Position numbers and translations under genes: made by a program. From Membranipora membranacea (lineage: Eukaryota; Bryozoa; Gymnolaemata; Cheilostomatida; Membraniporidae), in assembly GCA_914767715.1 (NCBI GenBank), contig OU612066.1:5399001-5463000 (forward strand): a stretch of DNA of 64,000 bases. The letters run 5' to 3'. Positions 37,301 to 49,700 of the stretch are shown here, piece after piece. Below the pieces are notes generated by a model. It ran no database searches. It had not been told where the DNA came from and saw only the letters and a list, made by a program, of their open reading frames with translations. Numbering within the stretch: the stretch's first letter is position 1; every line of letters starts with the position of its first letter.

Positions 37301-40300
37301 CTGAGTACATCGGTACCGATCAAATGTCTGTAGTAGAAAGTATTTACAATCATGATAACATTGTGAAGCTCTGAAAAAAAAAGTATGTTGTCTTCCATTG
37401 ATATTCCATTTCAATGCTTAGTCCTTACTTCTCACCTCACAAAGACAGAGAATCTCCACCAACAAAATCATCCAGATAGATGACATCTGCTAACCCAAGA
37501 ACTATTTAACTGGAATGAATGATGCCATGATGCTTTTGAAATAAGCTTATTATACAAAGTTACATGTTATCGATATGATTTTGTTAAGAAGAAAATGAGT
37601 TAGCATCACTCACCACTTCCATAAGGATTCTGTCTGTGCAGAGTGTGAGCAGACAATTCTTCTGAAGCTAAAACAAGAGAATGCTTATCACTTGGTCCAT
37701 TTATCAGATTGGATGTATATTTCTTATACTCATGGAAATGGTGCAGTAGCGTGTTTTAACATGAGCAGATTCTCAACCTTGATGTATCCATAACATGCAA
37801 AGTTTCTTTGGTTCATATTTAGTCAAAGAGGTCATAGTTGATGAATGTTCCATGGTTATTTTCCATCAATCCGAACCCATCCTATCCCCATCCAGACAGC
37901 TGTCACAGATTAACACAAAGAAACAAGATAGCAAAGCATGGATTATTGGGATGTTGGGAACATAAAAACAGTGTAAAAAGATGTGAAATTGAAACATTCT
38001 AAAGCTAGACTGGCTTAATATGTGAGCTAGATAGTATGTAATAATTTACCTGTTCATTAGATGGATGTTTGGTCATACATTCTAGTAGATTACAGACCAT
38101 AAGTTTGAGACATTCTACATGTATCTTCTGTCCGATGTCTTCTCTAGTCAGGTTATATAAACAAGCTGTGGCTGCCATCTGTACTCCTGGGTGGTCCAAA
38201 TGCTCGAGCATCACATCAAGTACGACCTATGACAAAATTTGACTACATATGAAAACAAAAACTTCCTCTAATCTATCACGAGTTAACTCAGCATCTATGT
38301 ACGAGTATTTCAATAAAATGTAGGGAAACGGATTTGGATAAGATTCTAACGATAGTTTATTAAGTTGAAGCATAAATAATTTTGTTTTTAGATTAAGTTT
38401 GCCAGGAAGAGCAACTCCAAATGAAGGTAATTCATGTTGTTATACCTGAATGATGCAGTGTCTAGCATCGAGCATATAACGAGTGCTCTGAAAAAGAGCA
38501 ACTAAACCTTTCTGTACATAGAAATCCCTGCTATGATATCTCCTGAGACAGTCTACTATAAGATCCTCTGTAGCTAATGAGCTGATCTAGAGGGGATAAT
38601 AAGAAAACATGTTATATTATATAATAAGGCTTCAATAATGAACCGTGAAGCAAGAAGATGTTGAAATCAAGAAGTTATTTTAAATAAGGAAACTTTTTTC
38701 AAAATCACTGAGGTAAGCCAGAGCTAGACGTTTGTATATCAGATCCATGATGTGAGAGGTGAATCAAAACCTGACCACAGATTTTATGATTCATATACCC
38801 AGTTATCAGGTACTAGGAGAGTACCCATGTAACAACCACCTAGAGTCATCATCTTTACCTTCAGTGTGCTGATATAATCCTGGTGATCTTGTTCAAAGAA
38901 TTCATCTGCGTGGCTGGCTGGTGTCATTATGAGGCCAATAAATCGGATGTCCGGATGAGATTGTATGAACGTTCTATAAAAAAAAGTAACAACATATTTA
39001 CGAAATTACATTATAATCCGTGATTACCTAACAAAACAATTCCCAAAGCTTGTGCAATATCAGGTTATTAGCTGAACTCCAACAGGAGTAGTCGCAACCA
39101 AAATACGATAGAGCGGACAGCTCAAAACATCTACTGCACCTTCATACAGAGTAAGGATATATCCTTACTCTGTGAGGATGTCCCTACTCTGTGATATTTC
39201 ATAAATTATATAAACAATGATAACAAAAATACGTAACAAAGATATAGTAGAGCTGACCATACAGCTGCCGTACACACCTAACATGTTTTGTTGTAGCGAT
39301 CTCACGACCAGATATATCCAGTGAGAGAATATTAGGCAGACAATCCGGAGTCGTCAGTAATCGCTCTACAGGCAGCGGTGATACCTCCTCGTTTAGAAAT
39401 GCCTCAAGCTGATGACCCGTCTCACAGGAGATGTCCAGCTGTCTCAACTCACACAACTCATAGGATAAAACGTCAAAGTTTGTCTCTCTCAAACTGTAAA
39501 CCGAAAAACAGAGGTTTGTAATAAATACAGAAATCATGTCGTTTCAAATCATTTAGGAAAGGCAAGGGCACAAAATGATCATTATTTTAGGTGGGGAGAA
39601 AAAGCTGAGATTCATTATGAATTTATCAGAAACAGATTAATACTTATTATATTTATTATTATATTACTATTATTATATTTATATGTTTATGGAATTCACT
39701 CTTCAAGTTCCTCAAGCTTTTATTGAGATAATTATTGATTTTGTGAATTTACTTCATCGATTCCTTCTATTGTGTACTTGAGGTGAGTTCAATGTCTGAT
39801 AGCGTGAGGATCGTGTTTTTTTCTGAACCAATGAGTGGTTTATGGTTCGGTAAAAATTCAAGTGTGCACATTGTGGCTGAGTTACCTGATGAGATTGTAC
39901 ATTGTGAGAGATTTGAGACTAGAGCCGATGGCACATAGTGGTGATATGTCTGTTATAGGATTCCCTGATATATCCAGACTTGTGATGGTCTGAGACAATC
40001 CTAGGCAGAGCCTCGCAAGTCTACAAAAATGAAGTGATAATTCATTGTATAATGCATTGATACACCCGTTGTCATTGTAGTAAGGATGAGTATAGATATC
40101 ATTTTTTCGGAGTTTTTAGTAACCGGAACCATATTATTATTTTATTTGACTGTCTACCAACCGCAGACATTCAAAGAGATGCCCTGGCACATTCTGGACC
40201 CCTTCCAGAACAGCTAGTTGGCAGAAAAAGTTTTTCAATTATGCATTATACAAACTTCTGTACATCATTTCAGCTTTTTCTGCTGAACCATTTGTATTTT

Positions 40301-42182
40301 GTCATGAAAGTCTCGCCTAACATTCTTACAGTGGGAATGAAAATCATTCATCACAGTTTTATTTCTTTTTCAATGATAAATAATGAATCTTTCTAGGTTA
40401 TTAGATGATGGGGAGTATTTCAATTCACCACCCGCCATGATATTCCATGACTCCAATTGTATGAGTCAACAATTAGTCATGCAATAACAAATTTTTGAAT
40501 TTCTTGGGAATATAAAAGTCCCAAGTGCACGATGGGTATGTCTGGAGGTTGTTGGATTTTGTGTAGTTTAATTAATGAAGTGGCAAATCTGATCTTCCTG
40601 CTCCAACAGTTAGGCTGTGAAAAGCCATTTATACCTGTAAATATTATCGTATAAGTGTTTACCTATACTGCTTTCAAATTTAACAGAAGCATAAAATACT
40701 CAAAATCTCAGCTCTGTCAGAATTTAGCCTCATCAAACGGACTCTGGGGTCACAATGTTGAGATTATTTATCTCAAGCTAATCACATCTTATGATCATTT
40801 GAGCCTGTAAGACAGAAAACAGAAGGAACAGCTAGATATTGTCGACATTATTAGCTAGATTGCACGGGGGTTTGTGCTCATAAGGCCGAATCCTTGAGTG
40901 GACACACTTACCCATCATTCTGTAGTTCGATGGATACTAAACTGAGACTGACGAGATTTCTGAATGATTCCGCGATTTTTGTCATGGAGTCCATAGTAAG
41001 ACATTTCTCTCCAGTACTTTCCGAGACGCGACATTCAGAAATCTTCAGCACTTTGAGTGAGCTCTTTGTTGCACCTCCAGTCACATCATCACATATAATC
41101 TGTTCTAGTTTGGTGTCTATACTTGAGACTTTAAGCTCTGTTAGTGAGTGGCCTTGTAGTACCTGCATTCCTCCTAGTGTTATCGGCTACAAAATAATCA
41201 AATTATGAAATGAGTGGTGAATATAAAAATGTGCATCTCAGCTATTATAATGTTAGGAAAACTCGGAAATCCATCCTAGACAAGGCAGAACAGACGGAGT
41301 AAGAAGAAGAAAGACTAACCATTCGAACCAAAACAAACAATTATAAAGTGCCTGTAGGTTGTATACTACGGGTATGTTATATAAACAGATACAGATTTTT
41401 CATCGCCGAACAACTATATGAGGAGGTCAGAACCAAAAGCCTACAAGTTGAGTTAAAGGTGATTGCAAAAAAAAGCAGATTGCCTACAAAATTGAATAGA
41501 AATTAACTGACTGAGTGACCTTTCCGAAGTTTTAATATTTAAATTGGATTTAATTGTGCCACCCTTGTCACAGGACAGCAACAGCTTTTCCTAAAATATA
41601 ATGGTGCAAATTAAAATCAGCTCAATGCATATCCATATTATACGAGACATTCACATACCAGATGGCTGAGTGTGACATTTTGTAGGTTGGTGTGATGTGA
41701 GTTGAACATTTGCAGAGTCTGGTCAGTGAGTAGATGATATTTAATAAGAGAGTTCAACAGATCTTCTGATATACTGACTGGTAAGCGGAAATTACCGATG
41801 ACCAGCTCATCTCCCACAAAGTCATCAATATCATCATCTCCGATTGGACACGCACAAATCACCTTAAAAATAGTAGGGGGAACAATCACAAATCAGTTCA
41901 CAATCATATCAAAACCAAAACATAATTTTAATATATAATCCAAAGTTTGTTCAGCGAAATATCAGTATGGGAAGGTCAAAAGACCAAGAGTCAAATTAAT
42001 TTATCCTAGCTGACCTTTCTGCTGAGAAGTGGATAGTTTATACAGATGACATCTATACACAGTGTTTGTAAGCTTAATGGCTGCACATAGGCTGTAGACT
42101 CAGAGTCATAATTAACATTGTAGCACCTGGCGACGGGGTGTACAGCACCCCGCCGGTGCCTACCATCTGTAGATTTCAGCAT
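34328..42182 (-). CDS. ZYG11/ZER1-family CUL2 substrate receptor
   Basis: Sixteen exons close in phase: 42182-42015, 41862-41659, 41186-40912, 40020-39886, 39493-39278, 38973-38859, 38586-38446, 38226-38050, 37667-37614, 37327-37217, 36935-36723, 36393-36328, 35871-35804, 35465-35333, 34924-34774 and 34500-34328. The product is 799 aa, close to the 740-770 aa of known members. An N-terminal BC/VHL-box-like segment (PLSLQTLCIDVIC, about residues 38-50) precedes leucine-rich repeats (about 125-330). Armadillo-type helices then run to the C-terminus, with family hallmarks LQKNCLLTLC, SALWNLTDESP, NNIAEV and YFSAGI. Family members load the CUL2-RBX1 ligase and recognise N-terminal glycine degrons through the ARM groove. 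Assignment to ZYG11 versus ZER1 is not settled. The first donor (GTCAGC) is weak, and a non-coding first exon (donor near 42789) is possible, since TTACAG lies just before the ATG. Confidence 0.93.
35679..35783. repeat. Three exact 35-bp tandem repeats in a ZYG11 intron
   Basis: The unit starts ACGTATATGTGTACAGATAC and ends in GGGTTACATAT. Three copies start at 35679, 35714 and 35749 and are essentially identical, implying recent expansion or an assembly artefact. Confidence 0.92.
39146..39173. repeat. Second intact copy of the 28-30 bp palindrome
   Basis: ACAGAGTAAGGATA followed by its exact reverse complement, in a ZYG11 intron. A partial repeat of the right arm (CCTACTCTGTGATAT) follows at 39183-39197. 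It is identical in its arms to the copy at 24028. Confidence 0.85.
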
Positions 42183-42406
42183 TCCTGTAACTGGGCGACC
42201 TACATAACAAGATGAAATGGTGTAGTAAGTTACTCATTGGTCACATCAAACAATCAGTACAAAAAGCCAATTAGGCATTATCGCAACTGTATCAGAATCA
42301 TACATATATCATACTATCATGGGCACCTAGGAATTGGCCTCCCTCTATTTGGCCTGCAACTCGTATCCAAATCAAACAGGATTCTAGCCTGTCTTGACAA
42401 GCTTAA

Positions 42407-42448
42407 TTGGTAGGAGGGGGCACTAAGTTCTCCCCCCCCCCCTACCAA
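42407..42448. repeat. G/C-homopolymer inverted repeat
   Basis: TTGGTAGGAGGGGG (42407-42420) and a run of 12 C followed by TACCAA (to 42448) can pair, around an 11-nt loop. The C run could also form unusual structures and is error-prone in sequencing. Confidence 0.6.
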
Positions 42449-43370
42449 CACAACTTAACAGGATGCTTACGTAGAGGAGAAACTCCCAGATGACGACGGA
42501 TAGAAGGATGGACAGAGTTCATTGAGAATCAGCAGGAGTGGTGGATTGTAGCCAACGAACTATGTGTGTATATGGCTTATTTAACGGAATCAAATAATCA
42601 AGATGTGCAATTCATCGAGCAACCGCCTATCAATCAGTATAGACGAGTTTACATTCAATCATAAGGGGTGCACAACAAAAAGGAGCAGAGCAAATATGTT
42701 ATCAAAGATGATTCTGGCCCCAAGGCGTAATTATGAATGGAATACCTAGTCATCCCCACAATCTAACCATTACATATAATTAACTTACCTTGCCAAAAAA
42801 TATATAGAAGTTCTTCAATCAGTGCTCACTCTCATTTGATCAAGGCATATGATTGAGAGGAAAGTGGACACACAAGGAAGTAGCTAGTCTTCGAGACTGT
42901 CACAAAAATATGCCTTCAACAATCAGCAATGCTTGTCTCCAAAGTCAAGAACACAAGAGGCTTCTAAACTTGCTTGAGTAGAAGGGTGGTAGAAGGCAAG
43001 AGAAGAAGACACTAGCTTGTTGTTGTACTTGTGCCAAGCTTGGTATGATGTTATACCTCTCAATTAATCCTGTTTTAACCATGTGCCGGCAAATCCACAC
43101 CCTGTATTACATGGTTTCACTATCACTCAGGAAATCCAGTACTCTTATGACCTTTTGGCTTTGCATGACATTGTGAAACTGAAGTAAAACCATACAATAT
43201 TTGCTCAATATTTCCAAAATTTCCAATTCTGTCAGCTAATGAGTCAGTACTATTTAACCTGGCTGGGAACTGATAGGAGAGTCTCCTAATTTGAAATCTA
43301 ATATGGTTACAGAATTTGTGCTTTGTGCAATGTCAAGGTCAAAGCTAAATGCGATCAATTTGAAATGAGA

Positions 43371-43407
43371 AGACAACTCTTTTAAAGATAATTCACAAGA
43401 GTTGTCT
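43371..43407. repeat. Hairpin of the GAGAAGACAACTCT family, copy 1
   Basis: AGACAACTCTT (43371-43381) and AAGAGTTGTCT (43397-43407) are 11-bp perfect arms with a 15-nt loop, about 340 bp upstream of the RASSF start. The 14-mer GAGAAGACAACTCT (43367-43380) is repeated exactly at 51340-51353. Confidence 0.7.
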
Positions 43408-43748
43408 CCTATTGTCACCTAATTTATTATGTAATTGTTCAAAGTTCAGAGTTGTCCTCTAACTTTCATAGCCCAAAAATCCTCCTATTTCACAAAGAGC
43501 TTTTTGTGCAGAAAGTGGACCTGTCCATCATTGTTTTCAAAACATTTTCAGCCAAGTTTCCTATTTAGGACAAGGTCATCACTAACATTTTGGGAAGTTG
43601 ATGCACTGGCTGGGTGGGTGTGAAAACAGGAGAAAGAAGATACAGCAAGCTTCTTTGCAAACCAAAGACAATTCATCACATTTACTGAGGCACATACATT
43701 TTGACCTTTGACAAACTTCAGTTTGCCAATAGTAAATCTACTACTGAT

Positions 43749-46700
43749 ATGTCACAGTGTCCTAGGTGTAGCAAGAGAGTGTTCTTTGGTGAGTTTTAGT
43801 TAGATCAGTTACCCTAACCCTCAGTTCAATTCTTTCTACTCTAGTCTAATTTCTCCTTAGCCTTGATATTTGAAGTTACTTAATTAAAGACAGCTTCTTG
43901 GCTATGGTGGTTTAATGGCTGTGTGTATTGTTTTGTGTGTTGATAACAACAAAAGCCATCTATTGTGATATATATCCCAGCCAATCTGGTTCTGAAATTG
44001 ACCTGGAATGAGTTATGAGAAGTAGTTTTACCACTCTCTTTCCCTACTGTACCCTAAGCTTCCACAGACCTGCTAGGTTGTGATGTCTATGGTATGATGG
44101 CTACTCAATATTTACCACCAGGTCAGCCACCCGACCACACTCTTGAAGCTTTTAGATGAGTCCAGCTGGATTCTAATTTTAATTTGTGGTTGTTAGTGAC
44201 ATACACTTTTGCTGGAAGAAATGTTCATAAGCTAGTCAGTTACATTGGCCTGCCAGAAGCAATTTACGGTATCGGTATGCTATAGGCCCTATTAGATGTT
44301 TCAAGCGTCATCTAACTTTTTTTGTATTCGTTAAAATTTTGAAAGGATCAATACAGTCCCATACTTTGTGCACAATGATAGCTACAATGCATGCATGTCC
44401 ATATCATATAGAATTGCCTTTCATTGTTTTGATGGTGCTATGAGATGTTGAAACACTTATCGTGTATTAATGCTATTGAATCAGCAGATACAACACTTTC
44501 CTGGCTCAAGGGATTTTTACTCCTGTTCAAGGTTTTCAACAACTCGCTCCTAGTTATACATGCCAATCTGGTGGCATTCTATTCTGTCAATAAAACCACC
44601 GTACATAGTCTTGTCTATCAACACCCCGTCCCCTGCACACAACGTAGGGTTAGAGGGACAATCGGTATCAGAATTTAAACCTGCTGAGTGCTGTCAGTTG
44701 TGGTGGTAACTTCTATACTCATATGCTATTATCACCAGCTCTTTTTTGTCTGTGATCTCCCTGAACAAGTCGAACCTGAGGCCTTAATCAATTAAATATT
44801 GGTCGCAGGAACAAGAGGTGAAGATTTACTTCCTGTGAGCAATAGACCATAACTATAAGGGCATGACACACTTTACCTGTTAATGCTCCGATTTGATCAA
44901 ATTGTTCAAGCTACATGTAGTAGACCTGTTGTACATTTCAACCGTTTCCTGTGTGATAGTTTTATTTATTGGCTAGATTATTTTCTGGGTGTTTCGCCTT
45001 AAATGTGATTTCCCATCCCTCCACTACCCTGAATTGTCTCAAGGACTTGGGATCTGTTAATGAAATATCACATGATTGTTTTCTTTTTAAATTGCACGCT
45101 TCCTAATGAGCCCTTTGCTTCTTTTTACCTCATCCACCTTTACAGCTGAAAGGAAGAATTCTTTAGGCAAAGATTGGCACAGGCAGTGCCTCACTTGTGA
45201 AGCATGCGGAAAGGTTCTAAATCCAGGCCAACATGCCGAGGTATGGTTTTTCTTCAACTTCAAATAATGGTAATAGTATTTCAAAAGCATGTCGGGAGGT
45301 GTTGGGTTCAATACTAACACTGTTGTAGTGGCTTAATGCACATAATGGTAATCACACATCTGCAGACCATATGTCCAACAGGCTACAAATAAGCAGTATC
45401 CTATCAGGTGTATCTGGTCAATAAACTGAGAACTTACAATTCTCACCTAAGGCTCTGTAATTATACACCTAGATCCTCGGCTTATGTCACCTAGAAATCT
45501 GATTCAATTGTTACCACTGTAGTACCATGACAAACCTAACAATTATTCTTATGTTGCCAGGGAAAGCCCACCGTATAAAATCTAAATCATGGGTTTTCAG
45601 CAATGCCTGTAGGCGATAGTAACTTGGTAGTCTTGGATTGCTATTCATGAGATTTTATTGTAAGAAGCCGTATCTTTATTTGGTTTTGCCATGGAGGAGG
45701 AATCATTGACGGTGTAAGCGAGACGCTATTTTCTTAGGGAATCAGTATTGGTGTTTTAAACCAGAAACTGATACGCAAATAAGTGAGAGTCTGGGAAAAA
45801 TTTTGGATATTAATTCATAAATATTTCAATTACCATACCATGGTTTCCACTTTTCACCAGTAGGCATTCTCAAAGTACTTTTCTACTGGCAAATAGTTTT
45901 TTTTCTCCAAGGAGTCAAATTTAGATAATGTATGTCAACCTAACAAAGTAGTTAGAGCATGAGGATGAGTAATGTATGACGGCACAATTAGATGAAACAT
46001 TTTTTTTGTCAATTAACTAATTTCAAAAGCATAGCAAGTCAATGAAATAAATTTAATAGGTCTTAATTACCCAATAAATTAACCACCACCTGAGTGCTGC
46101 TAGCAATTTGCCATCTATTAGAAAAGAAAGCGTTTTTGTGTCTATATTTAATTGAATCAAAGAGTAACAGGTTCTATTCCTCCTTGATTGAATGCCTGGC
46201 TATCCCACGAGCTCTACGACTATTGCTTACTAACTAAGTTAGAGATGCGTAGAAGTTTTCTCTTTCCATAACTAAACAGCTCCATACCTCTTGCTGTACC
46301 CACCCACTCCTTAAGTCCATCCAGGGACCATATTATGGTCTCTGGTCGATCCACTTTACTGATTGATAAACTGATGATTGAATGAAGCCTTCCTTCTGTT
46401 CCTCACTCTTTTGGTAACATTTCAGAAGTTCCAAAATCCCAGCTGGTGATTTCGATATCACCCTTTAGCAGAACATACAATATGGTTGCAGACTCCTAGA
46501 GGGTTGATTCAATTACAATGTCCTCGATAAACTTATGTGAAATTCATTGGCTGGCTAAACCTCAGCTAATGATCTCTTGAGCACCGATGGCCACTATTCT
46601 CGCATATCTAACTTTTTTAGAGATCAAATTTGATTATTAATTGAAACCAGCCCCTGACCACTATCTAAGTTTGTCAATTTGATGCGGCACCCATACATCA

Positions 46701-49700
46701 TAGACTGCTGCCCTGAAGTTGTAATGCTATGTACTATATGCTCAGCTTGTTTTACAGCGTAAAGGCGTGCCATATTGTGAAGTGCCGTGTTATAAATCGT
46801 TGTTTGGACCAAAACTCTACGGTTTCGGCTCTCAAGTTGAGTCCCACGATTACAGCCCTAAATCAGAACGCAAAGTAAGCTCCGAGAAGAGGATATCAGA
46901 TTTTGCACATCTCCAGGTTGCCAAACAAAATGAACTAAACATCAGTATGAACTCGCCTAGAATGAACGGACGGGCTCCCAAAGTCACCAAGACACAGCTG
47001 TGAGTATGACAAGCCGTCAGTATATAAACTTGATTCAAGAAAATTCAGCCATCCAATGAAGCAACATTGTCTCAGCTGAGATTGTGGGGGCTTTTAAACT
47101 CTCACTTATAACTTGTTTTGCTCTAGATGTAGAATACGACAGGTTGGCCTGTCAATGGATATATAATGAGCCGACATGTGTGACAATTACGACAGTGAGA
47201 GGGTGTAGGGGTGGTCAGGAATGCTCATGAAAATATAATTGTATCCTGCGGTTTTGTTTCATTGAAAATCCTTGGTACCAAAAAATGACTTGCAAATCTC
47301 TGGAAACCAGTGTCCTGAAATTAGATTGTTAGATAAGTGAAAATTACCCTTCCATGTGGCTGTGGCATGTGCTATATACGATAGGAGGACAAACTATGCT
47401 AATCAAAGTAGAGTTATCTCTGAGTAGTATGAAGATTGTGTAGATGGGAGTGATATCACAAGGTTATGAGACATTTTCAAGTATCGATAGAATACACTGT
47501 AGATAGATATGCCCCCTCAGCAGTCAGGCAAAGTAGAATGTTTGCTTTGTCATTGATTGTTATCTATTAAAATATTCAGCTAACACTTTATACAAACATG
47601 TCCGTATCGTGATTGAGTCAACACTTGAGGACATGCTGACCCTCAGAGTAATAAACTCCACATGTCCAGTATTAATAGATCACATACATCACTCACTTAT
47701 TGTGAGGGCTGCTCACTCAGTGTGTAGCATTTTAGTTTAGAATACAATCATCATAATTGCAAGAATCAAAAAGATTTATCCACTACTTCCTTAAATTATC
47801 TGATATTGTAGTATTAGTATATATATCGTATGTGTAGCTACTATTCCATGTAGTTTTGACGCAATTAGGAAGTTGTTAGGGGACACTAGTTATGGTGAAT
47901 ACATAATTATTTGTGATTTCATCGGCTCGATGAAAGAATGAAAGACAGTCAGTCCGTTGCCTGCATACCAAATATTCATTTCGTTCAAACATATAACTTG
48001 TAACTATAATGAATAAACTACAACTGAATACAAGGCTCCGTCCGCCATACTATAGATCTATTTTTTCCATTCTCAGCGCAGGAAAACATACCAATAACAA
48101 AATTCAGGAAGCTTGGGCTCTCTGTTATCAATATAAGACCACTATGTATATTAGTTATTTCTCATGGGAGAATGTGATTGATTGATAATTTGGGGCGGCT
48201 AAGCCCTGAGCAGGCATTGCTAATGATTTTTATCCTACTTGACTATAAGAGCTCCGGTCAGATGAAACTAGAGGCACAAAAAATGTATAACCTCTAATTG
48301 AGAATTACCAAAAACACATGCATTGGCGGGATGAGATATTTAGTTGAGTAAAAAGTAACAAGCATATGGTGTAACATTGAGCTACTTATGAGCTTATTTT
48401 CTACTGAATAGTTAGTTTGTCTTCACCCAAATAATAATCCTGACCGGGTTAAGTTATTATTACTCATACCACAGCATGGCTTTTGAACAGTATCATGATT
48501 CTGCGAAATGATTCAAGATATATGGCAACTGGCACTGTCTCTCCATAAATCAGGCCAAACCTTAAATTAATGTCACTCAACAGGACGAAAATAACAGTAT
48601 TGCTTTACCAAATTTTAAGTAAGACAGTTTGAAGGCTCTCCCACTATAGGGCTTCTTATTATATAAGCATAAATCAAAAATTGTATCCCTAGACTCAATC
48701 TCACCCTCAGTCATGATCGATCCTAGAGACAGGATAATCCATTTATAGACCTCATGGTAGGCAAGATACACTATGGTTCCATGGGTCGATTTTGTGGTTC
48801 ACTCCAATTTCGAATGGTTAGAATCCAGTGGATTCTAACCATTCCCATGATGGGAAAAACGTAAAATCCGTTAAATCCCTTTGAAGGCATTGTGTGCAAC
48901 GGCGCTAACCATTCAGCCACGATGCCAATTAGGATATCAGTCGAATAAACACGGTTTGGATATTCGCGTCCAAAAAGTCATTCGTCACAATCGGAATTTG
49001 ACTTTAATGCCATTTCCATGGGGCGATTACTACCGAAATCCTTACATAATCGATCCATGGAACCATAGTGATTGAGAAGGGTCAAAAACCTGTCAAAGCA
49101 TTCTTTTTCGAATTGATCATGCGTGGCTCCTGTAATAATACTATATTCATCAGTAGTATGTGGGATGTATTATTCATAATCAAAGGAGCGTAAACATCAT
49201 AATAAGTATATCGTGACATGATGGTGCATAATATCTTGAAACTTGATACACAAAAACTTTCTCTTCTTCTCGCATTGCTTGTTTTGATGTTATCTTATTC
49301 GGAGAAGTGACATAATAAGATCGGTTCACCATTGTGAGAGAAGTTGTCCAAATAAGTCTCGCCCTATTATGCTCGAGCCTCGAGCCGCCGATCTCGAGCC
49401 TCACTCTCACTATCAGGTCGTAATATCAGCTAGTAGTTATGTATTCTATGCTAATTGTTGATTTTTACTTGAATGAATGTTAACAAAAAAGCTCCAGTAA
49501 TAATCAATCCATTCTTTTGACTTAGTTCACAGTAGCGTACCAACATGAAATAAGACTCACAAAATAGAAAGTCGCCTAAAACTGTGCCTCAAATTTCCCT
49601 ATCATAATATCGTAACATGCTGTTAGTATAATAAAGTCCATGGGTGATTGAGCTGTAAGCATATTGCACTAATTATTATCAACTGTCAGCCAATATGGCT

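Larger units (their letters stand above)
42183..43748. other. Divergent promoter region of ZYG11-family and RASSF genes
   Basis: The two genes start about 1.57 kb apart on opposite strands. A minus-strand GTAAGT donor at 42788-42783 may end a non-coding ZYG11 exon. The region also contains inverted repeats at 42407-42448 and 43371-43407. No additional gene was seen. Confidence 0.55.

Noticed and set aside
48880-48930. Functional tRNA gene inside the inverted-repeat element
   Set aside because: Only the 5' part resembles a tRNA. The B-box-like motif is too far away and no complete cloverleaf could be drawn.
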